Shown here in pieces: positions 36,297 to 46,194 of a stretch of 64,000 nt of DNA. The notes under the pieces are model-generated. The model ran no database searches, was not told the DNA's origin, and worked only from the letters and a program-made list of their open reading frames with translations. How positions within the stretch are numbered: the first letter of the stretch is position 1; each line of letters begins with the position of its first letter. Made by a program: the position numbers and the translations under genes. Source of the stretch: Streptomyces justiciae (GTDB taxonomy: Bacteria > Actinomycetota > Actinomycetes > Streptomycetales > Streptomycetaceae); contig NZ_JADDXU010000002.1 of NCBI RefSeq assembly GCF_015163075.1, positions 848,256 to 912,255 of the forward strand, written 5' to 3'.

Positions 36297-36392
36297 CCCC
36301 TTGTACGCGGTGAATCTGCGGCCAACTTCCACGGCGTCCGCGGGGCTTGCCCCCATCGCGACCGGACCGAACGTTTCCGAAGCCTTCCGGAA

Positions 36393-37886
36393 CTACCGCG
36401 AAGGCCCGGCCGCGTAGACGAACCAGTCGAAGGCGGCGCTGCCCTCGGTGACGTACATCCCGATCACGCGGCCGGTGAATCCACCGGCGACCTGAGTGGA
36501 CAGATAGCGGCCGTCGAGCGCGGCGAGCGGCTCGCCGTCGACGGCGAACGTGATCGCGTCGGGCCCGCCGGCCCGCAGCCCCGGCAGGTCCTCGCCGGTG
36601 GCCGTGACCAGGGGTTCTGTACGCACACCGACGGTGAGGGTGAGCGGCCCGGCGGCCACCGCCCGGCGCGCGACACACTGCCGCGCCGGCCCGACCCGGG
36701 CGATCACGCTCGCCTCTCCCCCGGCGATCTCCAGGTCGTAGTGATGGGCCTCGTCGATCCGCACGGACAGCCCGGCCCGCCCGTGCCCGGGCACCAGCAG
36801 GGCGTCCACCCGGCACTCGGGGTGCTGCTGGCGGCGCCCGACGAAGGTGTGCCCGGGCCGGTCGAGACTGTCCCCGGTGGCGTGCAGGGTGAGCGCTCCG
36901 GGCCGCTCGACGAGCGACCACGAACCGGCCGGCCTGCGGCGCGGGGAGATCCAGTACGGGGCGAGGTCGGCGGCGTCGAAGTCGTCCCGCTCCGGCTGCG
37001 GCGGTACGGGGTGCCAGGCGGCCGGCGCCGGATGACTCTCCCGCACCGGCCCCACCCGCGGCCAGCCGTCGACCCACTCCACCGGCGTCAGGAAGGTCTC
37101 CCGGCCGAGCACATGGAAGCCCGGGAAGTAGCCGCGTGGACGGGTCCCCAGCAGCACCATCCACCACGTGCCGTCGGCCGCCTCGACGAGGTCGGCGTGG
37201 CCGGTGCACTGGATGGGCGAGTCGGTGCTGCGGTGACTCAGCACGGGGTTGCCCGGGGCGGGTTCCCAGGGCCCGCGCGGCGAGCGGGCCCGGGCGATCG
37301 ACACACTGTGCCCATGGGCCGTGCCGCCCTCGGCGAGCATCAGGTACCACCAGTCGCCGATGCGGTAGAGATGCGGCGCCTCGGGGTGCTCCAACCCCGT
37401 CCCGGACCACACCGGAAGGGGCCCTTCCAGCACCTTCCCCGTCCCGGGGTCGATGCGCGCGAGGCGGCACCCGGCGACCGTGCACCAGCAGTTGCCGTCC
37501 TCGTCCCAGGCCAGGTCGGGGTCGATGCTGGGCACGTCGACCCACACCGGGTCGGACCACGGCCCCTCGGGCCTCTCGCTGGTGACGATGAAGTTCTCGC
37601 CGGCGCCGACGACGGTGGTGATCATGTAGAAGCGGCCGTCGTGATGGCGCAGGGTCGGGGCATAGATCCCCGCGGAGGCCGGGATGTCGTCAGAGAGCTC
37701 CAACTGCCCCGGCCGGTCGAGGACGTTGCCGATCTGCCGCCACTGCACCAGGTCGCGGCTGTGGAAGATCGGGACGCCGGGAAAGTACTCGAAACTGGAG
37801 CAGACCAGGTAGTAGTCGTCACCGACCCGGCACACGCTCGGATCGGGGTGAAAACCACCGAGAACGGGGTTGTCGTACGTCCGCAT
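36393..37886 (-). CDS. GH43 beta-xylosidase/arabinofuranosidase
   Basis: 497 residues. A five-bladed GH43 propeller (about 1-310) followed by a beta-sandwich C-terminal domain. Catalytic base Asp in NPVLGGFHPDPSVCR (about 14), pKa-modulating Asp in VPSIDPDLAWDEDG and acid Glu in GLEHPEAPHLYRI are all present. No signal peptide, so it is cytoplasmic and should cleave imported xylo-oligosaccharides. It lies upstream of the transporter operon on the same strand with its own promoter and operators. Confidence 0.93.
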   Translation of the reverse strand: MRTYDNPVLGGFHPDPSVCRVGDDYYLVCSSFEYFPGVPIFHSRDLVQWRQIGNVLDRPGQLELSDDIPASAGIYAPTLRHHDGRFYMITTVVGAGENFIVTSERPEGPWSDPVWVDVPSIDPDLAWDEDGNCWCTVAGCRLARIDPGTGKVLEGPLPVWSGTGLEHPEAPHLYRIGDWWYLMLAEGGTAHGHSVSIARARSPRGPWEPAPGNPVLSHRSTDSPIQCTGHADLVEAADGTWWMVLLGTRPRGYFPGFHVLGRETFLTPVEWVDGWPRVGPVRESHPAPAAWHPVPPQPERDDFDAADLAPYWISPRRRPAGSWSLVERPGALTLHATGDSLDRPGHTFVGRRQQHPECRVDALLVPGHGRAGLSVRIDEAHHYDLEIAGGEASVIARVGPARQCVARRAVAAGPLTLTVGVRTEPLVTATGEDLPGLRAGGPDAITFAVDGEPLAALDGRYLSTQVAGGFTGRVIGMYVTEGSAAFDWFVYAAGPSR

Positions 37887-37914
37887 GAAGCGTCAGCCCT
37901 TCCAGCGGGCCGAT

Positions 37915-37950
37915 CGAAACATTCGGCCCCGTTGGCGAACATTACGAAAG
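37915..37950. promoter_or_regulatory. LacI operators before the GH43 gene
   Basis: CGAAACATTCG (37915-37925) differs by one base from a CGAAACTTTCG-type palindrome, an element reported before xylanase genes of actinomycetes. A second related word, CGAACATTACGAAAG, lies at 37936-37950 near the transcription start. Confidence 0.6.
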
Positions 37951-37953
37951 CGG

Positions 37954-37982
37954 ACTGTACGAGGATGCCTGGGCGGGGACAA
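37954..37982 (-). promoter_or_regulatory. Promoter of the GH43 gene
   Basis: Minus strand TTGTCC (37982-37977), 17-bp spacer, TACAGT (37959-37954), giving a leader of about 60 nt with two operator copies. Confidence 0.65.
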
Positions 37983-38060
37983 GAGAACGCTTGCCCTCTT
38001 CGAGAGGCAGATGAGAGGCCCGCGGGGCCCTCGGACCGGTCTACGGCGAGGTTGGGTACG

Positions 38061-40607
38061 TCAGGAGACCACCGCCCTCGGCAGTTCCGGCTCCTCCCCC
38101 GGTCGCCGTCCCCCCGCCATCCGCAGGCTCAGGACCATCGTGAGCCCGCCCCCAGGAGTGTCCTCCGCGCTGATCGTTCCGCCCATCGCTTCGGCAAAGC
38201 CACGGGCGACCGCGAGGCCGAGTCCGACTCCGGCGCCGCGCGGGGCGTCGCCGTAGCGCTGGAAGGGGGCGAAGATGCGCTCCTTGGCCTCGTCGGGGAC
38301 GCCGGGGCCGCGGTCGACCACCCGCACCTCGACCCGGTCGGCGATGGCGCTCGCGGAGACCAGCACCGGCTCGTCCTGCCGGCTGTACTTGACGGCGTTC
38401 TCCACGACATTGGCGACGACCCGCTCCAACAGCCCCTTGTCCACGGAGACCATGGGCAGCGTCTCCGGAATGTCCAGCTCCACGCTGTCCTCCGGCACCC
38501 CGCCGAGCGCCATCGGCACCACCTCGTCGAGGTCGACCTCCCTGATCAGCGGCGTTACCGTACCGGTCTGGAGGCGGGACATGTCCAGCAGGTTGCCCAC
38601 GAGATGGTCCAGCCGGTCCGCCCCTTCCTCGATCGCCGCGAGCAGCTCTGCCTGGTCCTCCTCGGACCACGCCACGTCGTCGGAGCGCAGGGACGACACC
38701 GCGGCCTTGATCCCGGCCAGCGGAGTGCGCAGGTCATGGCTCACGGCAGCCAGCAGGGCCGTCCGGATCCGGTTGCCCTCGGCGAGCGTGCGCGCCCGGT
38801 CGGCCTCTTCCTGGAGCCGCCGCCGGTCCAGCGCGACGGCCGACTGCACGGCGAACGCGGCCAGCACCCGGCGGTCCTCGGCGGGCAGCACCCGCCCGGT
38901 CAGGGCCAGCGCCATGTGGTCGCCGACCGGCACGTCGACGTCCGCGTCCTCGGGGCTGCCGCAGGGCCGGGGCCCCACGCTGCCCGCACAGGTCCACGGC
39001 TCGACGTCACTCGCCCGCTCCAGCAGGGCCGCCGACTCCATCCCGAAGGTCTCCCGGACCCGCTCAAGCAGCTCCTCCAGGCTGGTCTCGCCCCGCAGCA
39101 CGTTCCCGGCAAGGAAGGAGAGAATCTCCGACTCCGCCCGCAGCCGCGCCGCCTGATGCGTGCGCCGCGCGGCGAGATCCACCACCGAGGCCACCGCCAC
39201 CGCCACCCCGACGAAGATCGCGATGGCAACGATGTTGTCGGGGTCGGCGATGGTCAGCGTGTGGACGGGCGGGGTGAAGTACCAGTTCAGCAGCAGCGAA
39301 CCCACCACCGCCGAGGCCAGCGCCGGCAGCAGTCCGCCGAGTAGCGCCGCCGCGACCGTGAGGGTCAGGAACAGCAGCATGTCGTTGGCGAGACCGACCT
39401 CGCGGGTCACGCTGGTCAGCAGCACAGTGAGGAGCAGCGGGCCGAGCACACCGACCAGCCATCCCCGGACGATCCGCGCCCGCCCGAGCCGTGCGCCCCG
39501 GGCCACGGGCAGCCCGCGCCCCTTGCCGGCCTCCGCATGGGTGATCAGGTGGACGTCGAGGTCGGGTCCCGAGTCCCGGGCGACCGTGGCACCGACGCCA
39601 GGACCGAAGACGTACTGCCAGCTGTTGCGACGGGAGACCCCGAGCACGATCTGGGTGGCGTTGACGCCGCGCGCGAAGTCGAGCAGCGCCGCGGGGACGT
39701 CGTCGCCGACGACATGGTGGAACGTACCGCCGAGATCCTCCACCAGCCCGCGCTGCACCGCGAGTTCCTTCGGCGAGGCGGACGTGAGCCCGTCGCTGCG
39801 GGCGATGTAGACGGCGAGCACCTCACCGCCCGCGCCCTTCTCGGCGAGTCGCGCGGCCCGGCGGATCAGCGTCCGCCCCTCGGGGCCGCCGGTCAGCCCG
39901 ACGACGATCCGCTCGCGTGAGCCCCATATCGCGGAGACCTCGTGCTCACTGCGGTAGGCGTTGAGGTACTCATCCACCCGGTCGGCCACCCACAGCAGCG
40001 CCAACTCCCGCAGCGCGGTGAGGTTTCCGGGCCGGAAGTAGTTCGACAGGGCCGCGTCGACCTTGTCGGGCCGGTAGATGTTGCCGTGCGCCATCCGCCG
40101 CCGCAGCGCCTCCGGCGACATGTCGACCAGCTCGACCTGGTCGGCACGCCGTACGACCTCGTCGGGGACGGTCTCCTGCTGCCGTACGCCGGTGATCGAC
40201 TCGACGATGTCCCCCAGCGACTCCAGGTGCTGGATGTTGACGGTCGAGATGACGTCGATGCCGGCGGCGAGCAGTACCTCCACGTCCTGCCAGCGCTTGG
40301 CGTTGCGGGACCCGGGGACGTTGGTGTGGGCGAGTTCGTCCACCAGCGCCACCTCGGGCCGACGGGCCAGTACGGCGTCGATGTCCATCTCTGTGAAGGA
40401 GGTACCCCGGTACTCCAGCTCCCTGCGGGGCATCTCCTCCAGGCCGTGCAGCATCACCTCGGTGCGCGGGCGGCCGTGGTGTTCCACGAACGCGACCACG
40501 CAGTCGGTGCCGCGTTCCACCCGCCGGTGCGCCTCGGAGAGCATCGCGTAGGTCTTGCCGACGCCGGGTGCCGCACCGAGGTAGATCCGGAGCTTGCCGC
40601 GTGCCAT
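38061..40607 (-). CDS. kdpD: Sensor histidine kinase KdpD
   Basis: 848 residues. N-terminal KdpD domain with GAAPGVGKTYAML (Walker A-like) and DELAHTNVPGSRNAKRWQD (Walker B region), a USP-like domain (about 240-360), four transmembrane helices (about 390-490), a GAF-like region, then the kinase core: H-box AVSHDLRTPLAG, N-box NVVENAVKYS, G-boxes DRGPGVP and GVGLGLAVA. It senses potassium limitation and turgor and phosphorylates KdpE. ATG 40607 has AAGGG 6 nt upstream; a GTG 6 nt earlier overlaps the kdpE stop. Last gene of the operon. Confidence 0.96.
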   Translation of the reverse strand: MARGKLRIYLGAAPGVGKTYAMLSEAHRRVERGTDCVVAFVEHHGRPRTEVMLHGLEEMPRRELEYRGTSFTEMDIDAVLARRPEVALVDELAHTNVPGSRNAKRWQDVEVLLAAGIDVISTVNIQHLESLGDIVESITGVRQQETVPDEVVRRADQVELVDMSPEALRRRMAHGNIYRPDKVDAALSNYFRPGNLTALRELALLWVADRVDEYLNAYRSEHEVSAIWGSRERIVVGLTGGPEGRTLIRRAARLAEKGAGGEVLAVYIARSDGLTSASPKELAVQRGLVEDLGGTFHHVVGDDVPAALLDFARGVNATQIVLGVSRRNSWQYVFGPGVGATVARDSGPDLDVHLITHAEAGKGRGLPVARGARLGRARIVRGWLVGVLGPLLLTVLLTSVTREVGLANDMLLFLTLTVAAALLGGLLPALASAVVGSLLLNWYFTPPVHTLTIADPDNIVAIAIFVGVAVAVASVVDLAARRTHQAARLRAESEILSFLAGNVLRGETSLEELLERVRETFGMESAALLERASDVEPWTCAGSVGPRPCGSPEDADVDVPVGDHMALALTGRVLPAEDRRVLAAFAVQSAVALDRRRLQEEADRARTLAEGNRIRTALLAAVSHDLRTPLAGIKAAVSSLRSDDVAWSEEDQAELLAAIEEGADRLDHLVGNLLDMSRLQTGTVTPLIREVDLDEVVPMALGGVPEDSVELDIPETLPMVSVDKGLLERVVANVVENAVKYSRQDEPVLVSASAIADRVEVRVVDRGPGVPDEAKERIFAPFQRYGDAPRGAGVGLGLAVARGFAEAMGGTISAEDTPGGGLTMVLSLRMAGGRRPGEEPELPRAVVS

Positions 40608-40609
40608 GT

Positions 40610-41293
40610 TCACCCTTCGAAGCGGTAACCCATGCCGGGTTCGGTGATGAGATAGCGCGGATGGGACGGGTCCGCTTCCAACTTGCGGCGCAGCTGGGCC
40701 ATGTAGACGCGCAGGTAGTTGGTCTTGCCGGCCCGGGACACCCCCCAGACCTCCTGGAGCAGGTGCTTCTGCGTCACGAGCCGGCCGGGGTGGGTGACCA
40801 GGATCTCCAGCAGCTGCCACTCGGTCGGCGTCAGCCGGACGTCACGGGTGCCGCGGACGACCTTCTTGGCCCGCAGGTCGATGGTGAACCCGGCCGTCAC
40901 CACGAGTGTCGTCTCGGGGGCGAGCGGGGTCTCCTCCGTCCGGCGGACGGCCGCCCGCAGCCGGGCCATGAGCTCGTCCATGCTGAACGGCTTGGTGACG
41001 TAGTCGTCCGCACCCGCGTCGAGCGCCGCCACCTTCTCGGCGGAGCCCTGGCGCGCCGACAGCACCAGGATCGGCACCCGGGACCAGCCGCGCAGCGCCC
41101 TGATGACGTCGACCCCGTCCATGTCGGGCAGGCCGAGGTCGAGCATCACCACGTCCGGCCGGTGTGCGGCCGCCAGCCGGAGGGCCGTGGCGCCGTCGGG
41201 CGCCGCGTCCACTCCGTACCGGCGTGCCTGCATGTTGATCACGAGTGCTCGTACCAGTTGGGGGTCGTCTTCCACGACCAGCACTCGGGTCAT
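40610..41293 (-). CDS. kdpE: Response regulator KdpE
   Basis: 227 residues. Receiver domain with acidic pocket (VEDD), phospho-Asp in VVMLDLGLPDMDG (about 52) and the Lys of YVTKPF, then an OmpR/PhoB winged helix (VRLTPTEWQLLEILVTHPGRLVTQKHLLQEVWG). When phosphorylated by KdpD it activates the kdp promoter. It lies 3 nt after kdpC and 2 nt before kdpD, so E precedes D here. The phased CGTCA repeats at 46033-46155 are candidate binding sites. Confidence 0.96.
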   Translation of the reverse strand: MTRVLVVEDDPQLVRALVINMQARRYGVDAAPDGATALRLAAAHRPDVVMLDLGLPDMDGVDVIRALRGWSRVPILVLSARQGSAEKVAALDAGADDYVTKPFSMDELMARLRAAVRRTEETPLAPETTLVVTAGFTIDLRAKKVVRGTRDVRLTPTEWQLLEILVTHPGRLVTQKHLLQEVWGVSRAGKTNYLRVYMAQLRRKLEADPSHPRYLITEPGMGYRFEG

Positions 41294-41296
41294 CGG

Positions 41297-41929
41297 TCAG
41301 TCGCCCTCGACCAGTGCCTTGAGCGCGATGTTGAGCTCCAGGACGTTCACCCGGGGCTCGCCCATGAAGCCCAGGGTGCGGCCCTCGGTGTGCGCGTCGA
41401 CCAGCTTGCGCACCTGGCTGACGGAGAGGCCGTTCCGCTCGGCGACCCGGTGGACCTGGAGGTCGGCGTAGGCCGGGGAGATGTCCGGGTCGAGCCCTGA
41501 ACCCGAGGAGGTGACCGCGTCGGCGGGGACCTGGGAGGGCTTGACCTTGTAGTCGGCGGTGGAGTTCTCCTTGACGACCTTGGCCTTGGCCTCCTTCACC
41601 CACTTGATCAGCTCGGGGTTGTCGCCGGAGCGGTTGGTGGCGCCGGACAGGATCAGCTTGTACTGGGTGTTGACCGAGTTCTCGCCGAGCCCGTTGGCCG
41701 GCCGGGGCTGGAAGTAGTCGAGGCTGTAGCCCTGTTGGCCGATCAGCGAGGAGCCGACGACCTTGCCGTCCGCCTTGACCTCGGAGCCGTTCGCCTGGTG
41801 GTTGAAGAGCGCCTGCGCCACGCCGGTGACGGCCAGCGGATACAGCACACCCGTGAGCACGGTCAGCACGAGCAACGCCCGCAGGCCCGCCCCCAGCAAC
41901 CGGCCGGTGTTCGCAACGGAGTTGTTCAT
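41297..41929 (-). CDS. kdpC: Potassium-transporting ATPase subunit KdpC
   Basis: 210 residues. One N-terminal transmembrane helix (GLRALLVLTVLTGVLYPLAVTGVAQALF), then the KdpC motifs SLIGQQ, YFQPRPAN, SSGSGLDPDISPAYADLQVHRVAERNGLS and RVNVLELNIAL at the end. It is the periplasmic-side accessory subunit that raises the affinity of the complex. It sits 6 nt after kdpB. Confidence 0.96.
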   Translation of the reverse strand: MNNSVANTGRLLGAGLRALLVLTVLTGVLYPLAVTGVAQALFNHQANGSEVKADGKVVGSSLIGQQGYSLDYFQPRPANGLGENSVNTQYKLILSGATNRSGDNPELIKWVKEAKAKVVKENSTADYKVKPSQVPADAVTSSGSGLDPDISPAYADLQVHRVAERNGLSVSQVRKLVDAHTEGRTLGFMGEPRVNVLELNIALKALVEGD

Positions 41930-41935
41930 GGTCCT

Positions 41936-44086
41936 TCACCCGATCCCGGGGATCAGCGAGATGAGCAGGTCGATGAGCTTGATGCCGATAAAGGGCGCGA
42001 TCAGGCCGCCCAGGCCGTAGATCGTGAGGTTCCGCCGCAGCAGCCGGTCCGCGCTCACCGGCCGGTACTGCACGCCCTTCAGGGACAGCGGCACCAGCGC
42101 GATGATGATCAGGGCGTTGAAGATGACGGCGGAAAGGATCGCGGAGTCCGGTGAGTTGAGCCCCATGACGTTGAGCTTGTCCAGGCCCGGGTAGACGGCC
42201 GCGAACAGCGCCGGGATGATCGCGAAGTACTTCGCGACGTCGTTGGCGATCGAGAACGTGGTCAACGCGCCCCGGGTGATCAGCAGTTGCTTGCCGATCT
42301 CGACGATCTCGATGAGCTTGGTCGGGTTGGAGTCGAGGTCGACCATGTTGCCGGCCTCCTTCGCGGCCGACGTACCGGTGTTCATGGCCACGCCGACGTC
42401 CGCCTGGGCCAGCGCGGGCGCGTCGTTGGTGCCGTCCCCGGTCATCGCGACCAGCTTGCCGCCGGCCTGCTCCCGCTTGATGAGGGCCATCTTGTCCTCG
42501 GGAGTCGCCTCGGCGAGGAAGTCGTCGACGCCCGCCTCGTCGGCGATCGCCTTGGCGGTCAGCGGGTTGTCACCCGTGATCATGACGGTCTTGATGCCCA
42601 TGCGGCGCAGCTCCTCGAACCGTTCCCGCATGCCGTCCTTGACGACGTCCTTGAGGTGGATGACACCCAACACCCGTGCTCCACGATCGTCTTCGACGGC
42701 CACGAGCAGCGGGGTGCCACCGGCCCCGGCGATCCGGTCGGTCAACTCCCGTGCGTCCTCCGCGACTTCACCACCCCGCTCGGCCACCCACGCAATGACC
42801 GAACCGGCCGCGCCCTTACGGATCTTGCGCCCGTCGACGTCCACACCGGACATCCGCGTCTGTGCGGTGAAGGCGATCCACTCGGCACCCCTCAGCTCAC
42901 GCTCCCGGAGCCCGTACTTCTCCTTCGCCAGTACGACGACGGAGCGGCCCTCCGGCGTCTCGTCGGCCAGCGACGACAGTTGGGCGGCGTCGGCCACCTC
43001 GGCGTCGGTCGTCCCGCGCACCGGCACGAACTCGGCGGCCTGGCGGTTGCCGAGGGTGATGGTGCCGGTCTTGTCGAGCAGCAGCGTCGAGACGTCACCG
43101 GCGGCCTCGACCGCACGGCCGGACATGGCGAGGACGTTGCGCTGCACCAGCCGGTCCATGCCGGCGATGCCGATCGCGGAGAGCAGGGCGCCGATGGTCG
43201 TGGGGATCAGGCAGACCAGCAGCGCGACCAGCACGACCATCGTCAGATGCGTGCCCGCGTAGTCCGCGAGCGGCGGCAGGGTGGCCACGGCCAGCAGGAA
43301 GACGATCGTCAGCGAGGCCAGCAGGATGTTCAGCGCGATCTCGTTCGGCGTCTTCTGCCGGGCCGCGCCCTCGACCAGGTTGATCATCCGGTCGATGAAG
43401 GTCTCACCGGGCTTCGTCGTGATCTTGATGACGATCCGGTCGGAGAGAACCTTCGTACCGCCGGTGACGGCACTGCGGTCGCCGCCGGACTCGCGGATGA
43501 CCGGGGCGGACTCACCGGTGATGGCCGACTCGTCGACGGAGGCGACGCCCTCGACGACGTCACCGTCGCCGGGGATGATGTCGCCGGCCTCGCAGACGAC
43601 CAGGTCGCCGATCTTGAGCTCGGTGCCGGCGACCACGGTCCCGTCGGCCTTGCGCGCCACGGTGTCGGTCTTGGCCTTGCGCAGCGTGTCGGCCTGCGCC
43701 TTGCCACGGCCCTCGGCGACGGCCTCCGCCAGGTTGGCGAAGATCACCGTCAGCCACAGCCAGGCGCTGATGGTCCAGCCGAACCAGTCGCCGGGGTCCT
43801 TGAAGGAGAAGACCGTGGTCAGCACGGACCCCACCAACACCACGAACATCACGGGGGACTTGACCATCACCCGCGGATCGAGCTTGCGGACGGCGTCCGG
43901 CAGCGACTTGAGCAGCTGCTTGGGGTCGAAGAGGCCCGCTCCGACACGGCCCTCGGGGGGCTTGTGCCCGGTGGGCGCGTCCTGGTGGGGCGCGAGGGTG
44001 GAGGTGGACATGGAGTCCTGCTTCTTTACGTCGGACTGGGTCTCGTCGGACTGGGTCTCGTCGGACTTGGTCACGTCGGTGGTCAT
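41936..44086 (-). CDS. kdpB: Potassium-transporting P-type ATPase subunit KdpB
   Basis: 716 residues. P-type ATPase with phosphorylation motif [13 protein letters not shown], actuator TGES in [10 protein letters not shown], hinge [31 protein letters not shown] and [21 protein letters not shown]. Its first 50 residues are hydrophilic and include three tandem [10 protein letters not shown]-like units, encoded by a 15-bp direct repeat, that are outside the normal family start. ATG 44086 overlaps the kdpA stop (ATGA). It hydrolyses ATP to drive K+ uptake by KdpA. Confidence 0.97.
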   Translation of the reverse strand: MTTDVTKSDETQSDETQSDVKKQDSMSTSTLAPHQDAPTGHKPPEGRVGAGLFDPKQLLKSLPDAVRKLDPRVMVKSPVMFVVLVGSVLTTVFSFKDPGDWFGWTISAWLWLTVIFANLAEAVAEGRGKAQADTLRKAKTDTVARKADGTVVAGTELKIGDLVVCEAGDIIPGDGDVVEGVASVDESAITGESAPVIRESGGDRSAVTGGTKVLSDRIVIKITTKPGETFIDRMINLVEGAARQKTPNEIALNILLASLTIVFLLAVATLPPLADYAGTHLTMVVLVALLVCLIPTTIGALLSAIGIAGMDRLVQRNVLAMSGRAVEAAGDVSTLLLDKTGTITLGNRQAAEFVPVRGTTDAEVADAAQLSSLADETPEGRSVVVLAKEKYGLRERELRGAEWIAFTAQTRMSGVDVDGRKIRKGAAGSVIAWVAERGGEVAEDARELTDRIAGAGGTPLLVAVEDDRGARVLGVIHLKDVVKDGMRERFEELRRMGIKTVMITGDNPLTAKAIADEAGVDDFLAEATPEDKMALIKREQAGGKLVAMTGDGTNDAPALAQADVGVAMNTGTSAAKEAGNMVDLDSNPTKLIEIVEIGKQLLITRGALTTFSIANDVAKYFAIIPALFAAVYPGLDKLNVMGLNSPDSAILSAVIFNALIIIALVPLSLKGVQYRPVSADRLLRRNLTIYGLGGLIAPFIGIKLIDLLISLIPGIG

Positions 44087-45747
44087 GAGGCCAGCCCCTC
44101 GGCCAGCGGTCCCAGCGCCAGGGCCGGGAAGTAGGTCAGCCCGGTGATGATGAGGATCGCGCCCACCAACAGGCCGGTGAACAAGGGCTTTTCGGTGCGC
44201 AGGGTGCCCGCCGTCTCCGGCACCGGCTTCTGCTCGGCGAGCGAACCGGCGAGCGCCAGCACGAACACCATCGGCAGGAAGCGGCCGAACAGCATGCACA
44301 GGCCGAGCGTCGAGTTGAACCACAGCGTGTCCGCGTTCAGCCCGGCGAAGGCCGAGCCGTTGTTGTTGGAGGCGGACGTGTAGGCGTACAGGATCTCGGA
44401 GAAGCCGTGCGCCCCGCTGTTGGTCATGGAGTGGCCCGGCGTGGGCAGGGCCATCGCGATCGCGGTGAAGACGAGGACCAGCGCGGGCGTGACGAGGATG
44501 TAGCAGGCGGCCAGCTTGATCTCGCGAGCGCCGATCTTCTTGCCGAGGTACTCGGGCGTACGGCCGACCATCAGACCGGCGATGAACACCGCGATGACCG
44601 CCATGATCAGCATGCCGTAGAGGCCGGAGCCGGTGCCGCCGGGCGCGATCTCGCCCAGCATCATGCCGAGCATGGTGATACCGCCGCCGAGCCCGGTGAA
44701 GGAGGAGTGGAAGGAGTCCACGGCACCGGTCGAGGTGAGCGTCGTAGAGGTCGCGAAGATGGACGAGGCACCTACGCCGAAGCGCACCTCCTTGCCCTCG
44801 TAGGCCCCGCCGGCGAGGTCGAACGCCGGGCCGTGGTGGGCGAACTCGGTCCACATCATCAGCGCGACGAAGCCGACCCAGATGGACGCCATGGTCGCGA
44901 GGATCGCGTAGCCCTGCTTGACCGAGCCGACCATGATGCCGAACGTGCGGGTCAGGGCGAACGGGATGACGAGGATCAGGAAGATCTCGAAGAGGTTGGT
45001 GAAGGGCGTCGGATTCTCGAACGGATGGGCGGAGTTGGCGTTGAAGTAGCCGCCGCCGTTGGTGCCGAGCTCCTTGATGGCCTCCTGCGAGGCGACGGCA
45101 CCACCGTTCCACTGCTGCGAACCCCCCATGAACTGCCCGACTTCATGAATCCCGGAGAAGTTCTGAAGGGCACCGCAGGCGACGAGCACGAGGGCGGCGA
45201 CGAAGGCCCCGGGCACCAGGATGCGTACGACACCCCGCACCAAGTCGGCCCAGAAGTTGCCGAGTTCACCGGTCCGCGACCGGGCGAACCCACGCACGAG
45301 AGCCACCGCCACCGCGATCCCGACGGCCGCGGAGACGAAGTTCTGCACCGCCAGCCCGGCGGTCTGCACGACATGCCCCATGGCCTGTTCGCCGTAGTAC
45401 GACTGCCAGTTGGTGTTGGTCACGAAGGACACGGCGGTGTTGAACGCCTGGTCCGGGTCGATGGAGGCGAACCCGAGCGAGCCGGGCAGCACGCCCTGCG
45501 CGCGCTGCAACAGATACAGAAAGAGAACCCCGACCGCGGAGAAGGCGAGGACGCCACGCAGATACGCGGTCCAGCGCATCTCCGTGTCGGGGTCGGCACC
45601 GATGCCCTTGTAGATCCACTTCTCGACGCGCCAGTGCTTGTCGGACGAGTAGACCTTGGCCATGTAGCTGCCGAGGGGGATGTAGGCGAGAGCCAGCGCG
45701 CCGATCAGGGCGAGCAGTTGGAGGACGCCTGCGAGGACGGGACCCAT
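44083..45747 (-). CDS. kdpA: Potassium-transporting ATPase K+-channel subunit KdpA
   Basis: 554 residues with about ten transmembrane helices and the four pore-like repeats of the superfamily of K+ transporters, including [39 protein letters not shown] and [17 protein letters not shown]. It binds and conducts K+ within the Kdp complex. ATG 45747 lies 8 nt after kdpF. Confidence 0.97.
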   Translation of the reverse strand: MGPVLAGVLQLLALIGALALAYIPLGSYMAKVYSSDKHWRVEKWIYKGIGADPDTEMRWTAYLRGVLAFSAVGVLFLYLLQRAQGVLPGSLGFASIDPDQAFNTAVSFVTNTNWQSYYGEQAMGHVVQTAGLAVQNFVSAAVGIAVAVALVRGFARSRTGELGNFWADLVRGVVRILVPGAFVAALVLVACGALQNFSGIHEVGQFMGGSQQWNGGAVASQEAIKELGTNGGGYFNANSAHPFENPTPFTNLFEIFLILVIPFALTRTFGIMVGSVKQGYAILATMASIWVGFVALMMWTEFAHHGPAFDLAGGAYEGKEVRFGVGASSIFATSTTLTSTGAVDSFHSSFTGLGGGITMLGMMLGEIAPGGTGSGLYGMLIMAVIAVFIAGLMVGRTPEYLGKKIGAREIKLAACYILVTPALVLVFTAIAMALPTPGHSMTNSGAHGFSEILYAYTSASNNNGSAFAGLNADTLWFNSTLGLCMLFGRFLPMVFVLALAGSLAEQKPVPETAGTLRTEKPLFTGLLVGAILIITGLTYFPALALGPLAEGLAS

Positions 45748-45755
45748 GTCAGCTC

Positions 45756-45845
45756 TCAGAACCTCTCCGGGAAGATCAGGGCGAGGACGAGATAGCCCAG
45801 CAGGGCGACGGCCACGACGAGGCCGACGATGTTCTCGGCGGTCAC
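45756..45845 (-). CDS. kdpF: Small Kdp subunit KdpF
   Basis: 29 residues, one transmembrane helix ([20 protein letters not shown]) and the usual ending PERF. KdpF stabilises the KdpABC complex. The GTG start overlaps the stop of a preceding 27-codon frame by four bases (GTGA), so translation is probably coupled. Confidence 0.88.
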   Translation of the reverse strand: MTAENIVGLVVAVALLGYLVLALIFPERF

Positions 45846-45925
45846 AGCTTCGTCACCCCCTTGGCGACGACAGCCACCAGCGCGAAGCACGCGATCGTGA
45901 CGACGACGAAGGCCAGATCGGCCAT
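45842..45925 (-). CDS. 27-residue membrane peptide preceding kdpF
   Basis: ATG at 45925 with AGGAG about 8 nt upstream, stop overlapping the kdpF GTG. The peptide begins MADLAF, has one hydrophobic helix of about 18 residues ([17 protein letters not shown]) and a basic C-terminus, like a second KdpF-sized subunit. It lies in the leader of the kdp operon. Short genes like this are easily missed by gene finders. Role inferred: accessory subunit or leader peptide coupling. Confidence 0.65.
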   Translation of the reverse strand: MADLAFVVVTIACFALVAVVAKGVTKL

Positions 45926-46032
45926 CGTGAGCTCCTGGAGTGAGGTGCGTTCGAACAGGGACACCCAGAGCAAACAGCCCCGCTGCCCGAATCCCCGCGC
46001 CGTTGACACCTCCCATACGGCCCACGGCACGC

Positions 46033-46155
46033 CCTTGACGCATCCCTGACGCCCAGGACCCGTCACCCACCTCAGGCCACCCGAAACCGCAGCCGTCAGA
46101 TCACCGCTGCGGCCGCGTCAAGATGCGCCGGGAAGCCGTCAGAGACCCGTCAAGG
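46033..46155. promoter_or_regulatory. Phased CGTCA repeats, probable KdpE sites
   Basis: CGTCAGGGATGCGTCAAGG on the minus strand (46051-46033) and CGTCAGAGACCCGTCAAGG on the plus strand (46137-46155) match in 16 of 19 positions and each contains two half-sites 11 bp apart. Further plus-strand CGTCA words begin at 46061, 46094 and 46116, spaced 33, 22 and 21 bp. This is the pattern of OmpR-family binding. Confidence 0.6.
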
Positions 46156-46181
46156 CACCCGGCAACGCCTCGCACCCTGCC

Positions 46182-46187
46182 TAGCGT
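46182..46187 (+). promoter_or_regulatory. -10 of leaderless gene at 46195
   Basis: TAGCGT ends 7 nt before the ATG and no Shine-Dalgarno is present. The same TAGCGT and spacing precede the PhzF gene at 23766. Confidence 0.5.
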
Positions 46188-46194
46188 CAGCCCT

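Noticed and set aside
33916..37560. A 1214-codon frame on the minus strand across the sugar transporter and GH43 genes
   Set aside because: It overlaps four well-supported genes in a different frame and is Arg/Pro/Gly-rich without motifs.
44020..44085. 15-bp tandem repeat in the first codons of kdpB as a mobile or regulatory element
   Set aside because: It is in frame and simply encodes repeated SDETQ-type units; slippage in coding DNA explains it.
41936..45112. A single long kdpB frame extending into kdpA
   Set aside because: The part above 44086 lies in a wrong frame of kdpA; KdpB has its own ATG overlapping the kdpA stop.
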